Positions 19,632 through 32,276 are shown, numbered from the stretch's first letter. The stretch: 64,000 nucleotides of DNA from Seminavis robusta (GCA_903772945.1 CAICTM010000250.1:21320-85319); one strand, 5' to 3'. Made by a program: numbers and translations. Notes: generated from the sequence alone by a model not told the origin.

Positions 19632-20888
19632 TCAACGTCCAGGTGGGTGGTGATAGTATCCATGTTGCTGGGTTCCATGCTGTTGTTGCCGATACGCTTG
19701 TTGTTGTTGCTGCCGCTGCTGTTCCGGCGACATCATATGAAGGGGCGGTGCAGCTGGAACATGAACAGGGATCACCATGCCAGGAGGTATCCCCTCTGGA
19801 ACCATTACTTGCACAGGGTATCCAGCCGGCGATGACACTACCATTTGACGATTGGGCATCAAGACAGGCGGCACCTGCACTTGGACTGTCACGTATCCCG
19901 GTGGAGGCTGATGGTATGGCATTCCCATCTGCTGATAGGGGTTAGGGTGATATTGATAATTCATTTGTGGCTGCATGTGTGGTGGTTGAGGTCCTCGGGA
20001 GTGGGGCATCGCTGGTTGTGGCTGCTGCCGTGGATTGGGTGTGGGTCCCGAGGTGCTTGATGTTTTTGCTCCACCAGACGCTAGAGCGGCCAAATTAATG
20101 CCGGTTTTGCTGGGCAATGCTGTTTGTTCTTGCTTTTCCTCAGTTGCTTCTGAAGGTTTCGTTTCAGGATCCTCTGCTGTTGATTTGGGAGCTTCCCCAG
20201 CGGCAGCATTGGGACTTGTAGCGTCGCCACTACTGGGTGCAACAGGCAACAGCGACGCGAGAGCTTCTTCCGCATGTTTCTCTGCCGCTGCATCGCTGAT
20301 TGCCACCTGATCTTTCAAAATCAGTGGAGAGGTAAATGCTGGAATGGGCAACTTACTGGCATCAGGAGAAGATTGGAATGCCGACCAGGCAAAGTTATTC
20401 TTTCCGTCTTCCTCATTGCTAGGTTTGTTTGCCGTGGCGTCATTTCCTTTAGGGTTCTTTTTGTTGTTCTTCTTATTCTTTCCTTTCTTGTTGTTTCCTC
20501 CTTCAGTCTTCACACCCTCCTTTTTGCCGCCTTCTTTCTGCGGCCGTCCCTGTGACTGACTCCGGTTCTGTGGCTGCTGCTTCTTTTGATTTTGAGGTTG
20601 TTGTGTTTGTTGTCCTTCTCCATCTCCTCCTTGTTGCTTGGCATTTTGTTTCTTATTACGATTTCTCTTGTTCTTGGGAGGCTTTCCACCAGATGGGGGC
20701 TTTGCAGCGTCAGTCTGGTCCACTGCTGACTGCTGCTTTGGGGCAGCAACAGGCTTCTCACTGCTGACACCACCACCATCACCATCACCACCACCACCAC
20801 CAATCCCCAACAAACCCTTCAACTGAGCTGTAGCTGCATTGACCTCTTGATCCATCGTGCTCTTGGGGTCATTCGGATCGATGTACAT
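19632..20888 (-). CDS. low-complexity protein with PNRC-type (decapping/Dcp1-binding) motif
   Basis: A 418-aa, mostly disordered protein rich in Gln, Asn, Lys and Pro. An N-terminal Gly run is followed by a basic KNKRNRNKKQNAKQQ-type region. Near residues 163-184 is FAWSAFQSSPDASKLPIPAF, which closely fits the [YF]AG..F..SP.PS.LP.P.F motif of the PNRC family. In animals and fungi this motif class lets PNRC2/Edc1-type proteins dock on Dcp1 and promote mRNA decapping. The C-terminal third has Pro/Met/Tyr/Gln-rich prion-like sequence and two related PP..MP..M.V / IPPGMVIPVHVP segments. The motif match is seen directly; a role in mRNA decay or P-bodies is inference. A CTAGCTAGCTAATAG sequence lies about 25 bp before the start. 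Confidence 0.75.
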   Translation of the reverse strand: MYIDPNDPKSTMDQEVNAATAQLKGLLGIGGGGGDGDGGGVSSEKPVAAPKQQSAVDQTDAAKPPSGGKPPKNKRNRNKKQNAKQQGGDGEGQQTQQPQNQKKQQPQNRSQSQGRPQKEGGKKEGVKTEGGNNKKGKNKKNNKKNPKGNDATANKPSNEEDGKNNFAWSAFQSSPDASKLPIPAFTSPLILKDQVAISDAAAEKHAEEALASLLPVAPSSGDATSPNAAAGEAPKSTAEDPETKPSEATEEKQEQTALPSKTGINLAALASGGAKTSSTSGPTPNPRQQPQPAMPHSRGPQPPHMQPQMNYQYHPNPYQQMGMPYHQPPPGYVTVQVQVPPVLMPNRQMVVSSPAGYPVQVMVPEGIPPGMVIPVHVPAAPPLHMMSPEQQRQQQQQAYRQQQHGTQQHGYYHHPPGR

Positions 20889-22016
20889 TTCTAATGGGTC
20901 CTCTCTGCTAGCAAGCGACTAGCTAGCTAATAGCTACAATAGCAATGGTACCGTAGTGAAACTTTGAAACAACTTCTTTCGTTGTTGATCTAGTGCTGCT
21001 GCAAGCTTGTTGTGCTGGCACGGTGCGCCTTGCTACCGGTAAAACTGCAGAATTTTGCTGTCTGTCCCCTCTGTCTTTTCCGAAATTTTCTTCTTCCGAA
21101 AATTTCATGCAAACGGAGTTTAATACACCGAAATAGTTCCGAAATTTGATTAGTCAGTCGCACACTCGCCTTATCTAGCAACTGTATCGTACTGTACGAT
21201 AGCTCTGCGATAACGATGGCCTCTCTACCGTACGGTATGCATGCACAGTGAGAGAGCAATGGCAAGAGACTCCTACTAGCTGGTAGATACATCGGCGTTC
21301 TAGAGACTAATCAAATCGCTAGGGGGGAGCAGCAGCCGCTTTTGCAACAGAATATACGCCAGGATGGGCTTCAGACTGAGCCGAGCTGGGTGTAGCGTGA
21401 CCATCAATGGGCAACCAAAATGGGGGAGATGTGCACCATTACCAAGTCAATGAGTCGAGTCGAGTCATCACCCAAGACCAAAAGCCACGCTCTCCTTTAT
21501 CTTTTGGCGTTTGTGCAGTTACGGCCGGTATCCCAGATAGTTTGCCCTTTCAAACACAGGTACTAGTACTTCACAACTCACAACATACGTTGCACCAGCC
21601 TTTCTAACTGTTCCGGAAAGTGATCTGTTTCTTTATCTGTCTGGATGTACTGCTAGCTAGCTTGTACAGTGATGCATCCCAATGCCAATACACATGCCAA
21701 GCTAACATGGGCCAACCAATGGATAGATACGCGCTTTGCTGCCGGAATACATGTAGTTCTTCTCCCGTTGCTGTTCCGGATAATGACGAGGTTCAGTTCT
21801 TCGAAGATCTTTCCGCTCTTTGGGACCTCTTGTTAGCTTGGGTTTCCCTTTTTCCTTTCGCTTCTTCGGAAATCCTCTCTCCTCATCAGAGTTTTCCTTC
21901 GCGATAGCATATATCCAACCGAACGGAACCAAGCGCATCACAACACAAAATATCCAACAACGCAAACAAACAATTCGAAAACCAAAACTAGCAAGAACAA
22001 TCTATTTATTCAAAAA
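20889..22016. promoter_or_regulatory. divergent intergenic region upstream of P5CS
   Basis: About 1.1 kb. It contains GACTAGCTAGCTAATAG at ~20918, an AAACTTTGAAAC element, CGTACTGTACGATAG near 21190 and TGCTAGCTAGC at ~21651. No gene or RNA could be supported. Confidence 0.35.
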
Positions 22017-24503
22017 ATGATGTCTCCTATTAGTGATTCCCAAACCGAGAGCCGTGCCCGTGCCGCACTTCGTATGGCACGCCGTGTGGTGGTGAAAGCT
22101 GGAACCTCGGTGGTCGCCAATGCTGATGGTAGCCCAAGTTTGACACGCCTCGGTGCCATTGTGGAGCAGATTGCCGAGCTGAATCAGGCAGGCATTGAAG
22201 TCATTTTTGTGTCGAGTGGCGCTGTGGGTATGGGCAAAAACCTACTCCGTAAGCAAGCTCATTTGAACATGTCCTTCAAAGACCTTCAAATGGGTGGCAA
22301 CTCAGGTTTGAATCCAGTCCAGGACGCTGCCATTGGGGCCACGGGTGTAAACACTGCGGCAGGTCGCCTCAGTCCACACACTAGTATTGGAGATCTTCTG
22401 ACGGTGGATGAACATATGGAAACTTCAGCTGCTAAGAGTTTCGCGGCTGCTGGACAGTTCGAGCTGATGAATCTTTATCAGTCTTTATTGTCACCCAAGG
22501 GCGTTACTGCATCTCAGATGCTCTTGACTCAGGCCGATTTTCACGATGAACATCACCTGAAGAACCTTCGCTATGCCGTGGAGCGACTTCTTAGCCTGGG
22601 AATTGTCCCCATTATCAATGAAAATGACGCTGTCTCTGTTGTTCAAGGTTATGACGACGGAAAGCCCGTCTTTACAGACAATGACTCTTTGGCTGCCCTG
22701 TGTGCCCGAACCTTTGGTGCCGAAGTGCTGCTGTTGTTGACTGACGTCGAGGGTGTGTTTAACATGCCTCCCTCCAATCCCAAAGCCAAGCTCTTGCCCT
22801 TTTACCATTCAAAATCTAATGTGTCCATTGGAGAAAAGAGTGCCCAGGGTCGCGGTGGAATGGCGGCCAAGATCGAGGCAGCACAAAGTGCTGTTCGTCC
22901 AGGATCCAACTGCGCTGCTTGCGTCATTGCCGCCGGCAGTGACTTGACTTCCATACGAAGCATCTTATCACCTGCGTACGATCCAGACTTTGGTCCTGCC
23001 AAGGGAACTTTGTTTGCCACTTCCGGCAGTGACTTGGAAAAACTAGCATTGGAGGAACTGGTGAATGCATTGGAGGTAAGACAGCTTTGATTCGTAATTG
23101 AACACTTTGTTCTGATTGTTGCTTGCTAAAAACTCAAACCATTCTGGACGCTTTCGCCTTGCATTTCTCCTCAGGACGAAGAATCTTGCTCGGAGCTTGC
23201 CCGTGATATGGCCATCAAGGCTCGAAAGGAAGCTCGCAAATTGATGACGCTGCCACATGCCACCCGCCAAAGCATTTTGAATGCCGTTGCCGATGCTTTG
23301 GTGGAACGACAAGACGAAATCATGCAAGCCAACCAGATGGACTTGGAGGCTGCACAAAAGAACAACACTTCTTTGCAGCTTGTCCGGCGATTAAAGCTTA
23401 CTCCCGACAAGAGTGCCACATTGGAATCTGGCATTCGTCAACTGGCTGCCATGGATGATCACCTCGGTGTCGTAAAGGCCAAACGTGAGTTGTCGGAGGG
23501 TCTGGAACTATCCCTGACGACCGTTCCTATTGGTGTCTTGATGGTGATCTTCGAGTCTCGCCCCGATTCTCTGCCACAGATTGCCTCCCTTGCTCTGGCG
23601 AGTGGCAATGGATTGCTCCTCAAGGGAGGTAAGGAGGCACATCACTCCAATACAGCCCTCCATGAAGTCATTGGTGACGCCATTGAACGTGGTTCCAACG
23701 GAGAAATCAGTCGTGACATTGTTGCGTTGGTCACTACCCGCGGTCAGGTCAAGGACCTTTTGGCCCTGGATGACACCATTGATCTTGTCATTCCTCGTGG
23801 AAGCAACAGCTTGGTCTCCTACATCAAGGCCAACACGCGCATTCCAGTATTGGGACACGCGGACGGTGTCTGTCATGTCTATGTTGACAAGAGTGCCAAA
23901 GAAGAGGATGCCTGTCGGATTGCTGTAGATTCCAAGACCCATTATCCATCTGCCTGTAATGCAATGGAGACGTTGCTCCTGCACAAAGACACATTGGAAA
24001 ACAATGTAGCCTTGAATGTCCTTCAATCGCTACGATCTGAAGGTGTCAAGTGTTTGGGGGGGCCTAAGGCAATGCAGAATGGTTTGTGCGACCTTGCCAC
24101 AAACAAGATGAAGGAAGAGTACGGTGACTTGGTGTGTTTAGTGGAGATTGTCGATTCTGTGGATGAGGCTATTGACTGGATCCATCGATATGGAAGTGGC
24201 CATACCGAAGCCATCGTATGTGACGAACAGGATCCCGTGGGAGAAGAGTTCTTGATGCGTGTGGATGCAGCTTGTGTCTTTAAGAACACTTCAACAAGGT
24301 TTGCTGATGGCTACCGTTTAGGTCTTGGTGCAGAGGTTGGCGTTTCTACTGGACGGATTCATGCCCGTGGACCTGTTGGCGTCGAAGGACTTTTGACAAC
24401 CAAATGGCAGCTTCGGTCCTCTGGTGGCGTCGTGAACCTGGCTTGTGAATTCGACGGAGCAGAGCCCAAGAAGACGTTTACCCACAAAGAGCTGATTCTT
24501 TAA
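22017..24503 (+). CDS. P5CS: delta-1-pyrroline-5-carboxylate synthetase, bifunctional, two exons
   Basis: Catalyses the first two steps of proline synthesis from glutamate: ATP-dependent gamma-phosphorylation and NADPH-dependent reduction to glutamate semialdehyde. Exons are 22017-23075 and 23175-24503 (GTAAGA...CTCAG, phase 0), giving about 795 aa. The N-terminal glutamate 5-kinase domain shows RRVVVKAGTSVV, VSSGAVGMGKN, INENDAVSV and LTDVEGVFNMPP. The C-terminal gamma-glutamyl phosphate reductase domain shows GVLMVIFESRPDSLPQIASLALASGN, LKGGKEAHHSN and the catalytic Cys in THYPSACNAMETLL. Near the end are RFADGYRLGLGAEVGVSTGRIHARGPVG and the terminal LTTKWQLRSSG. There is no targeting peptide, so a cytosolic location is likely. 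The start is at a tandem Met-Met; 22020 is equally possible. Confidence 0.96.
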
Positions 24504-25552
24504 AGTAATTGTGAGCACCCTCTCACTCGTAGCCTTGTAAACTAAAAGAGAGATATAGAAACTTGAGATGCAACTCAGTTTGACCTTATTCCACCTGGAG
24601 CTACCGGAACGGCCGAACCCAGACCTGATACCTGTACATGTATCGATAATCGATATCCTGCTGACTTCTTTGCCTTCGAACTGTTGCACCAACCCACCAA
24701 CCAAAACTTTCTGACCTGCTGCACTTGCACCAACCAAAACATACCAGTATGTTGAGTGTGTTCTGTCTATCAGGACTTCTGACTTGACTCGCCTGTTGAA
24801 AGTACACGCATGAAGTGAAGTAGTCGGAGTGGAGCGGGAGTGCTGAGAGCTACCTGGTACCTGGTACCGTACCGTACGATCTTGGATGACGCAGCATACA
24901 GGCGGTAGCAGGATGTACCGTCGAAGATAAAAGCAATAATTCTTTGAGAAGCCTTGTTACGGTTTATTCCGTGAAACGACACATCATTATTTATTAATGA
25001 TTGTCCTTGTTGGGGACAATCGAATTTCTCCTGCCGCCTTGCGCCAACGATGATCGCCTTGGCTCCGATGGGAGCTCTGAACTTTCGGAAGATTCGTCCA
25101 AGATTCATTCGACCCAAGCACAGTTCGCAGCAGCTTCATCCAAGTGCCCACGATGATGGAGGGTTGATTTCAGGAACCCGCGGAACGACTCTGTCACACT
25201 GAAACGATCCAATTTGTCAGGGCACAACAAAAGAAGGCTGAATCTCAGGGTAGCGACCTGGAGGGAGGCCGAGATTCGATTCGATTCGATTCGTCCAGTC
25301 TGTGGGGCTGTCAGTGGCATGCCAGCCCGTGTTACTACCATAGTCACCAATCTCGCTGAATCTGTGGTGAATCTGAGTTGAATCTGAGTTGAATCAATCT
25401 GTGAAGTTGAGAAAGCAACCAAAAAGACGTGCATCTGGTAGAGTTGACATCCCACGTACCGGTAGCTGCCTCCAATAGCCATCACGGCACAAGTTTGATA
25501 TACCCCAAGCCGCTCCTCCTTATCCATACTAATAGTGCTTTGCGAACATACC
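24504..25552. other. intergenic region with short tandem repeats
   Basis: About 1.05 kb. It contains GGTACCTGGTACCGTACCGTACG at ~24855, a (GATTC)n run at ~25273-25293, and tandem copies of TGAATCTGAGT at ~25371-25394. No gene is supported; it should include the PP2C promoter. Confidence 0.4.
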
Positions 25553-27630
25553 ATGGGCTGTGAACAATCCACCCCCGTCGATGACACCGCCAACCGCGGA
25601 GATGGGGCTGCGCAGAGAAGCGACATTACGGGTATTGGGCAAACCGAACGCCAGCTCTCCAAGATGATGCGAGATTCCATGAACAGCAACAGTGGAGCCC
25701 CGGACCCTCGGAAGAAGAGCCTGGCACTGCCCAAGCTCGACGAACAAGGCTTTCTGACGGCAGAAGAAGTTGCCAAACGGACCTTCAGCAGTATAGCCAA
25801 CAAGGCCACCACTCTTGGGACAATCCACAATGTGACACATCTTCAGGTACGGTGGTGTTGGCACAATCTACTACGTTGAAATCCACTTTGCCTTGCTGGA
25901 TACATATCTTGAGGGCCCTCGCCTCACACTTTGTGACTTACGATCTTCTTGTTCCCCATATTATATATCAGTTTGCCCAGTGGACACAACGAGGATACTA
26001 CCCCGATGATCCCCACAAACAGAACCAGGATGAGTTCGGCACTCACTTGCAGTTTGCAGGAGTCGATAGGGACGCCATGTTTGCCGTCTATGATGGCCAT
26101 GGCAAGAACGGACACGCTTGTTCCCAATTCGCACGAGAACGGCTCCCCAAGGCGATTGCCAAGCACGTGCGTAGAATACGATGCCAAAAGTATCAAAACA
26201 CACGAGACAACAACAAGAAGGGTGGCTGGGATCCCAGTCGATGGCCCATGCTGAACCGAAAGGAATACGAGGCATGCTGCCGCAGAGCCTTCCTGGAAGT
26301 CAATCAAGCTATGCATGACGAGCCCACTGTCCCGGATAGCTTGAGTGGTACCACTGCCACCGCGGTCAATTTTCATGGAAACTTTGTTTCCGTCTCCAAT
26401 GTTGGAGATAGTCGGGTCGTTCTGGGTCATAGAGTTAAGAGCAATCCGGACAACTCCATTTCAGTAAACTGCCGCATGGCCGAAATGGCCAGCGCCAGTG
26501 CGAATACCAACGCAAATGAAGAAGAAAAGTACGATATGGATGACGAAATCTCTTACAAGTCAGGTCGATTAGCTGTGGGACAGCCAGTTATTACACCTGG
26601 AGGCTCCTTTCAGACCCGACAGTTGCCGCCACCACCGGGAACTCGAGTCATCGCCATGCCTCTGTCCAGAGATCAGACGCCCTATCGCAAAGACGAACGG
26701 GAGCGCGTCGAAGCCCGAGGAGCCTGTATCATGACGACGGATCAAATGCAAGGAAAGGAAGCAGTACATAACGACTGGGGAGACATGGTCTTCGGTGAGA
26801 TGTTGGACATCGAGGGAGACTCGCCTCGAGTCTGGATCAAGGGGGGCGACTCGCCGGGATGCGCATTTACCAGATCATTAGGTGATTCCTACTCGGAACC
26901 GATTGGCATCATTGCTGAACCTGAGATACTCACCACCGAACTGACCGAGAACGACGATTATTTGGTGATTGCTTCGGATGGTATCTTTGAGTTTATGACA
27001 AACCAAAACGTGATTGACCTCTGTGAAGCCAGCGAATCCCCTTTGATGGCTTGTGAAATGATTGTGAAGGCGGCCTATCAGCAATGGCTGAGCTATGAGA
27101 ACCGCACTGACGACATTACGATCGTGGTATGCTTCCTACAGAATTTCAATCCTGCAACTATGGATGGAATCCACGGCACAACAGAAGACTTGGTGGAGAA
27201 GATGGCAAAAATCTATGGGACAAGACCAGCTCACATGCCTCAGCGCTCAACGGGTGGACTGGCCTATAGTGACCTTCCGTCCCCGGGCCACGACGATCGG
27301 AGCTCCGCTCTCACCCGGAGTATTGCAAGCCTTGAAGGCACTGCCAGCATTGACGAACTTGTCAATGTGGAAGATGAAGAAGTATCGGCATACCACACAG
27401 AGGAGGCACGAGCCGTTATCGTTGGCAGTGCAACGATGCCACAGCAGATGGTCTTCGATGATTCAGACAATTACGAGTGCATGGACTTTAAGATTGACGC
27501 CTTGATGGAGGAAGTCAACAAGGCCGACGCGACAACGAGCACTAGTACCGGTAAGACTGCCAGTGTCTCCATCACTTCTGGCGATGAGGAGGACCAAATT
27601 GACTCTGAAGAATCGTCCCTCCCTCTATGA
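25553..27630 (+). CDS. PP2C-family Ser/Thr phosphatase, N-myristoylation-type N terminus, two exons
   Basis: Metal-dependent protein phosphatase. Exons are 25553-25846 and 25972-27630 (GTACGG...TATCAG, phase 0), giving about 650 aa. The Met at 25553 was chosen because it creates MGCEQSTP, a canonical N-myristoylation/palmitoylation start; a Met at 25535 lies in the same frame. PP2C motifs in order are MFAVYDGHGKNGH (~134-146, metal-binding DGHG), SGTTATAVNFHGNFVSVSNVGDSRVVLG, FTRSLGDSYSEPIGIIAEPEI, DDYLVIASDGIFEFM and NRTDDITIVV. A long insertion separates the VGDSR strand from the LSRDQTPYRKDERERVEARGA segment. After the catalytic domain, about 150 residues form an acidic, Ser/Thr-rich tail. 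Membrane anchoring is inferred from the N terminus; the substrate is unknown. Confidence 0.93.
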
Positions 27631-27828
27631 TAGGTGAATCCTACGACCACAGCAAGATTCCTGCTGTCCCCGCCATCGAAACAGTCAACGACGATCGAAA
27701 CGCTATCCAAATATAGATACCGTGTCGGCACCGGTACAGTAGGAGCATGACACAACATTGTAGCCTAAACAAAGTACAAATAGATTATATGAGTGCTACA
27801 AGTGTACCGGTACCAGCAAAGGGCGGTG

Positions 27829-30800
27829 CTAGCTCGACGTGCGGAATGGACCTCCTCCCAACGACGAAACAGCGGTGTTGTTCTCGTGCTCGCTTGTATT
27901 CAGCTCCAGAAATTCGGGTCTCTTGGGCACGAGGACACCTTGAGCCTTCTGTTTTCGAACGGAAGATAAGATTTGGCGACAGGTCCGCTCCCAAATGTGG
28001 AGCGCTACGCTGCAGGAGCCGGTTCGGATGGACGGCAGCCCTTGTTGGCTGCGCCACTTGCGCATCTCCTTGGCCAGTGCACTCCCTCGATGACTGCCTG
28101 CGTGGACCAAACCAACTGCATCTGTGATGCCTTGGGAAGCCAGAAATGCGACCTGCCAAGGGCGAAGAATGGAATCCAAAGCGCATGGATTTAGGCGGTC
28201 GTCCTCAACCTTTTTCGGTTGTTTTCCACAGGTACAACCGACGACGATCTTTGGGAGGTAGAACTCTACATGTTCTGCGTTTTGCGCAAACATGGCCGAA
28301 GCGCATGTGCATTGGCGGGTATTGTCGAAGACAGCATTCAAGTTCGTGATTTCTACCGAATTGGCCGATGACACTGGTTGCAAAACCTTATCCATTGGTT
28401 GGGATGTTCCTGCGTCCTTTCCAGATTCAGCTGAGGCTCGTGGCCTGAATTGACTCGCTGCCGAAGAACAGGTTGAGGTGCTCTTGACGTCGTTCGCAAC
28501 GATAGCCGCATCCGCCAGTTGAAGCATCCTCTGTGCCTTGATGCGAATGTAGTCACATTGAGACAGGTTGCTATGAGGGCTTGCATTTTCTACATCGTCG
28601 TTTTCGGCAATCTTTGTAAGTATTGCAAGAGTCGCACTCTCTCGTTCTGGATCGGAGGGCTGGGCGATTGCAGTGACGCGTTCTTCCTTCAAACGTCGGT
28701 TCTCGGATTCCACTTTGTCGAGACAATCTCGAAGCTCTGCTGTCATTGCTTGCTCCGTTGCAAGCAGCTCTGCCTTGTTGCTCAAATGAATCGTCAAGTC
28801 GGCGTTGCTCTTCTTCAATGATTGCATTTGCCGCCCGAACTCAGTTCGTTGTGCCCTTTCTTGGATTACGGTATCCTGGAGATCGGAAATCTTTTCATGC
28901 AGAGACGCGGTGACACTAGCATAGTCGGTTTGAAGAAAACTGTGTGTGGACTCCAATGATTGGATGGTTTTTGCCAAATTGGCAATCTTTGCTTCGTAAC
29001 AAACAACGCATTCTTCCTTTTCCTGCCTGGCTTGGTCAGCATCTTGGGTAGCATTTGTCAATTTGTCCTCGAGCCCGGCAATTTGCGCACCGAGAATAGC
29101 CTTGTCACGATCGTGGAGACGCCTTTGCTTGTTTGCGTGTACAAGCTGCTGTTCCAACTCATCGCTGCTTTGCATTTGGTTCTCTAGCAGATTGAACTTG
29201 TCCTGGAGGCAAGACAAGGATGACTGCAATTGATTCTCCACGTTGCATGATGCGTCGTCAAGACCAATCGACGCTTCGGCTGTATCGAGTATTCGGCAAA
29301 AGCTGCGTTGGGGGCTGCAAAGATCAAGTTGATTGACGTCATTGGCAAGCTGTGCCACGAAGCGATCGAGATGAGCAACCTCCTCCTTAAGGCTATCGCG
29401 TCTCGCCGCGTCGCATTGTTGTTCCATTTTCGATTTCTCGTTGAGCTCCTCGAGCTCCTTTTTCTTGCTGTTCACTACGCCCTCTAGCGAATATAGTTCT
29501 TGCTGCAGCTCGTGGTACGACGCTTTCATTGTTCGAGCCTCTTCCGAGGCGATGTGAAGTTTTTCTTCCATTCTGGCTTGCTCCGATTTGAGGTCAGCGA
29601 TTGCAGACTGCAGCGAATTTGTCTCTGCCTTGAGTCGAGCGATGTTTCCTTTTCGCTCCTCAACGATTGGTGAATTGGATCCTCGTCCCGACAATTCCGA
29701 CATTTCAATTGACACAGAATCTTGTGGGCCTAACTGCAGAACACGACCACTGGAGATACCACCATGAGAAGACTCCTTTGATGCTTGAGTGGCAATTGAT
29801 CTTTCACTAAGTTCGATTTCATTGGAAACTCCTGGCACCTCAACATTGCTCTGCAGGGGGAAAGTGACGTTTCGTGTGATCTTAGCGAGATCTTTGAAGT
29901 GCATCCAAACAGGCTTGTCCGAATTCTTTGTGATTTCGCTTTGTTGACTCTGGTCTTCCGATTTGGAAAAGGAAGATGTTGAAGAGGTCGAAGACCGCGA
30001 GGGCGGACGAAAGATTTGGGCATTGGGAGCAAAGGGGCTACAAATTTGAGGTTCGTGCTGTTCATCCATGTCTAGGAAGCTTCCTGACCTTGCGATTTCT
30101 ATAGGCGAGAGTCCTTTCTTCGACTTGTGGGAGATCGCGGACTGCTGTGCAGTGGGGCGAAAGATTTCCTTTGTTGGATAAGGGGGGCTTGTTGGTGGCG
30201 GCGGGCTGCATAGGTGTGGCTCTTGATCCAAGTCCAGTAGCGCGGGAGCAGTTTCTCTTGAGATGTCGGCAGCAACTCGATTCTTCAATTTGATTACCAT
30301 GGCCTTTAGACGCATATTCTCTGCTGTAATGGCAGCGCATTGCTTTGGAGACAGAGAAGTTCGGGCTACATTCCGTTTGATCGAATTAGAAATGGACCGA
30401 GCTCGTTCTGCATATCGAAGTGTGTTGATTGATTCCTCCATATCGATATCAGCTGGGGAAACACAAGATATGAAAACTGTAAAGCAGTTGCCACCAAGAG
30501 AGTCTCTGAGAAGACGAGTGAGTTTGCTGTCGCGGAACGGGACATGGGTCTGTTTTCCTTTCTTGCTCGCTGATCGATGCTTGTCAGCCAAGGCACTAAC
30601 TACCTTCCCCAAAACAAACAAGTCCTTGTTGATTGTGATACTCTCTTGTTGTTGGACTCCAACGACGCCAGTCTTTTTGATTCGTTCCGATCCCGCGAGA
30701 TCAACGAGTGTCAAACAAGCCTGAGTGATCTCTCCAGCCGTCCCTGCCAATGGGGTACACCTGACAGTCAAGGTACAGATGGAATGGGAGCGACTGGACT

Positions 30801-31948
30801 GCACGTTCTTCATTGTAGAAGCAGTGACCCGACGTTGTGCAGCATACGTCATGAGTGCATGGGCCTGTCTAACCGAATGAATGGGTGTTGTTGTCAGCCC
30901 TTCAATGAACACCCCTACTTCGCCCTGGTCAAGCAAAGCCAGGCTTTTGTAGTCATCATCACTCGTCATCAAGTCTCGAATTCCATCATTGTAGAGTTCA
31001 TAAAATACCAGATCAATCGTGACATTACCCTTGCCTGAGGATTGATAGTCATTCTTCCCCTTGAATAGATCGTGAAGTGCACGGGGAATGATTCCTTCGT
31101 TCTCGGCCACATTGAAGTTGAGACCGTTGTCATCTGGGCTGATATTTTCCGAGTCGCTGTCAAAGGACGTTGTTCCTGTGATTCCATTGTTCTGGTCGTG
31201 AAGGCCCTGCATGGTGTGGGATTTGCCCGAAGCAGTTTGTCCATATGCCATGATCTGTAAAAGACAGAACAGAGGAAGCAACAAGAGAATCAGGGGATCA
31301 CAAAGCAGGTGTATGTTGCAAACAATTCCACTCTCGATGTATACGTACTGTAACGTTGATTCCATTGAATATGTTCGTCGAGATTTTGTCGCCAACCGCA
31401 GTGGCATAGACTTGTTGTTGCGTAGCCTGCATCCCAAGGACAGCATCAAAGTTGAACTGCTTTTGCGAGTTAGGACCGACTGTTGCTAGCAGTGAAGTTG
31501 AGACAATGGAGGTTTGTTTTCTAGTTTTTAGGGGACTTAGACGAGACGAAGACTTTGGAGGAAGAAGAGAAAAGGAGGTTTTGGCGGAAGAAGAAGAAAG
31601 AGGAGGAGGAATGAGGCTCCCATTTTGTGGGAATAAAGGAGATCTGAAGTTGCTATTGTGCGGATCAAACTGCGTTGACTGGATTTGTTGCGGTTGATTA
31701 TCTAATGAATCGATGGGAACAATTTGTGGAGCTTTGCCAAGTGCTACTTCGCCGTCAAGAAGCGGACGAATTCGAGTGATGACACGGATGTTGCTGGTTT
31801 TGACCGGTTTTGGAGATCGGAATGAATAAACACTCTTCGCGATCATCGGAGGCGAGGAAAAGAAGGCCCCGGCCCCCCTTGAGCTTGACGCATCAAGCTT
31901 GATGGGTGTCACCATCTTTCTTTCGCGTCGGTGAAAGAGAGTGACCAA
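27829..31948 (-). CDS. kinesin motor protein with a novel Cys-containing C-terminal domain, two exons
   Basis: About 1341 aa. Exons are 31948-31349 and 31254-27829 (GTACGT...TTACAG, phase 0). The N-terminal motor has IRVITRIRPL, the P-loop AYGQTASGKSHTMQG (~203-217), switch I NVQSSRSHSICTL (~353) and switch II LVDLAGSE (~385). It ends with FRDSKLTRLLRDSLGGN and INTLRYAERARSI (~490), closest in style to kinesin-4 type motors. Residues ~490-760 are Ser/Pro-rich, then long coiled coils run to about 1090. The last 160 residues hold a compact module, residues ~1182-1318 (27901-28311). It has CTC, VEFYLP, a second CTC, ILRPWQVAFLASQGI, KWR, RTGSC, IWERTC and SVRKQ. The module is homologous to the C terminus of the protein at 41024-44815. 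Motor identity is certain; family placement is tentative. Confidence 0.93.
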
Positions 31949-32276
31949 AATTGTGCAGTGATGTTTCAGTGCTCGTTCCGGTTTCAGAGGAAAAAGTGAG
32001 GTCAGGTGAAACCGAGGACCGTTGATAAAACTGAATGTGAGAAAGATTTAACACAAGAGAACTGAAATTCTCACTTAGAAACGGTTCGCGGGCCCGCACC
32101 GTCGAAGCACATGATGTGCTCCCATCTTTTTTACCCATGGCTTTTCGTTGACAAGATGCCTCCGGTTGCGCCAACCACGGAAATAGAAATAGCCAAAGGG
32201 GGTGTCACTTGATTGGCAAATAGCTAACACTTACTGCCATGGGTTCCCAGAATGTATACGTGCTTTAGATAGCTGC
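31949..32276. other. kinesin upstream region
   Basis: About 330 bp between the kinesin start and the first satellite unit. It probably includes the kinesin promoter. No gene seen. Confidence 0.35.
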
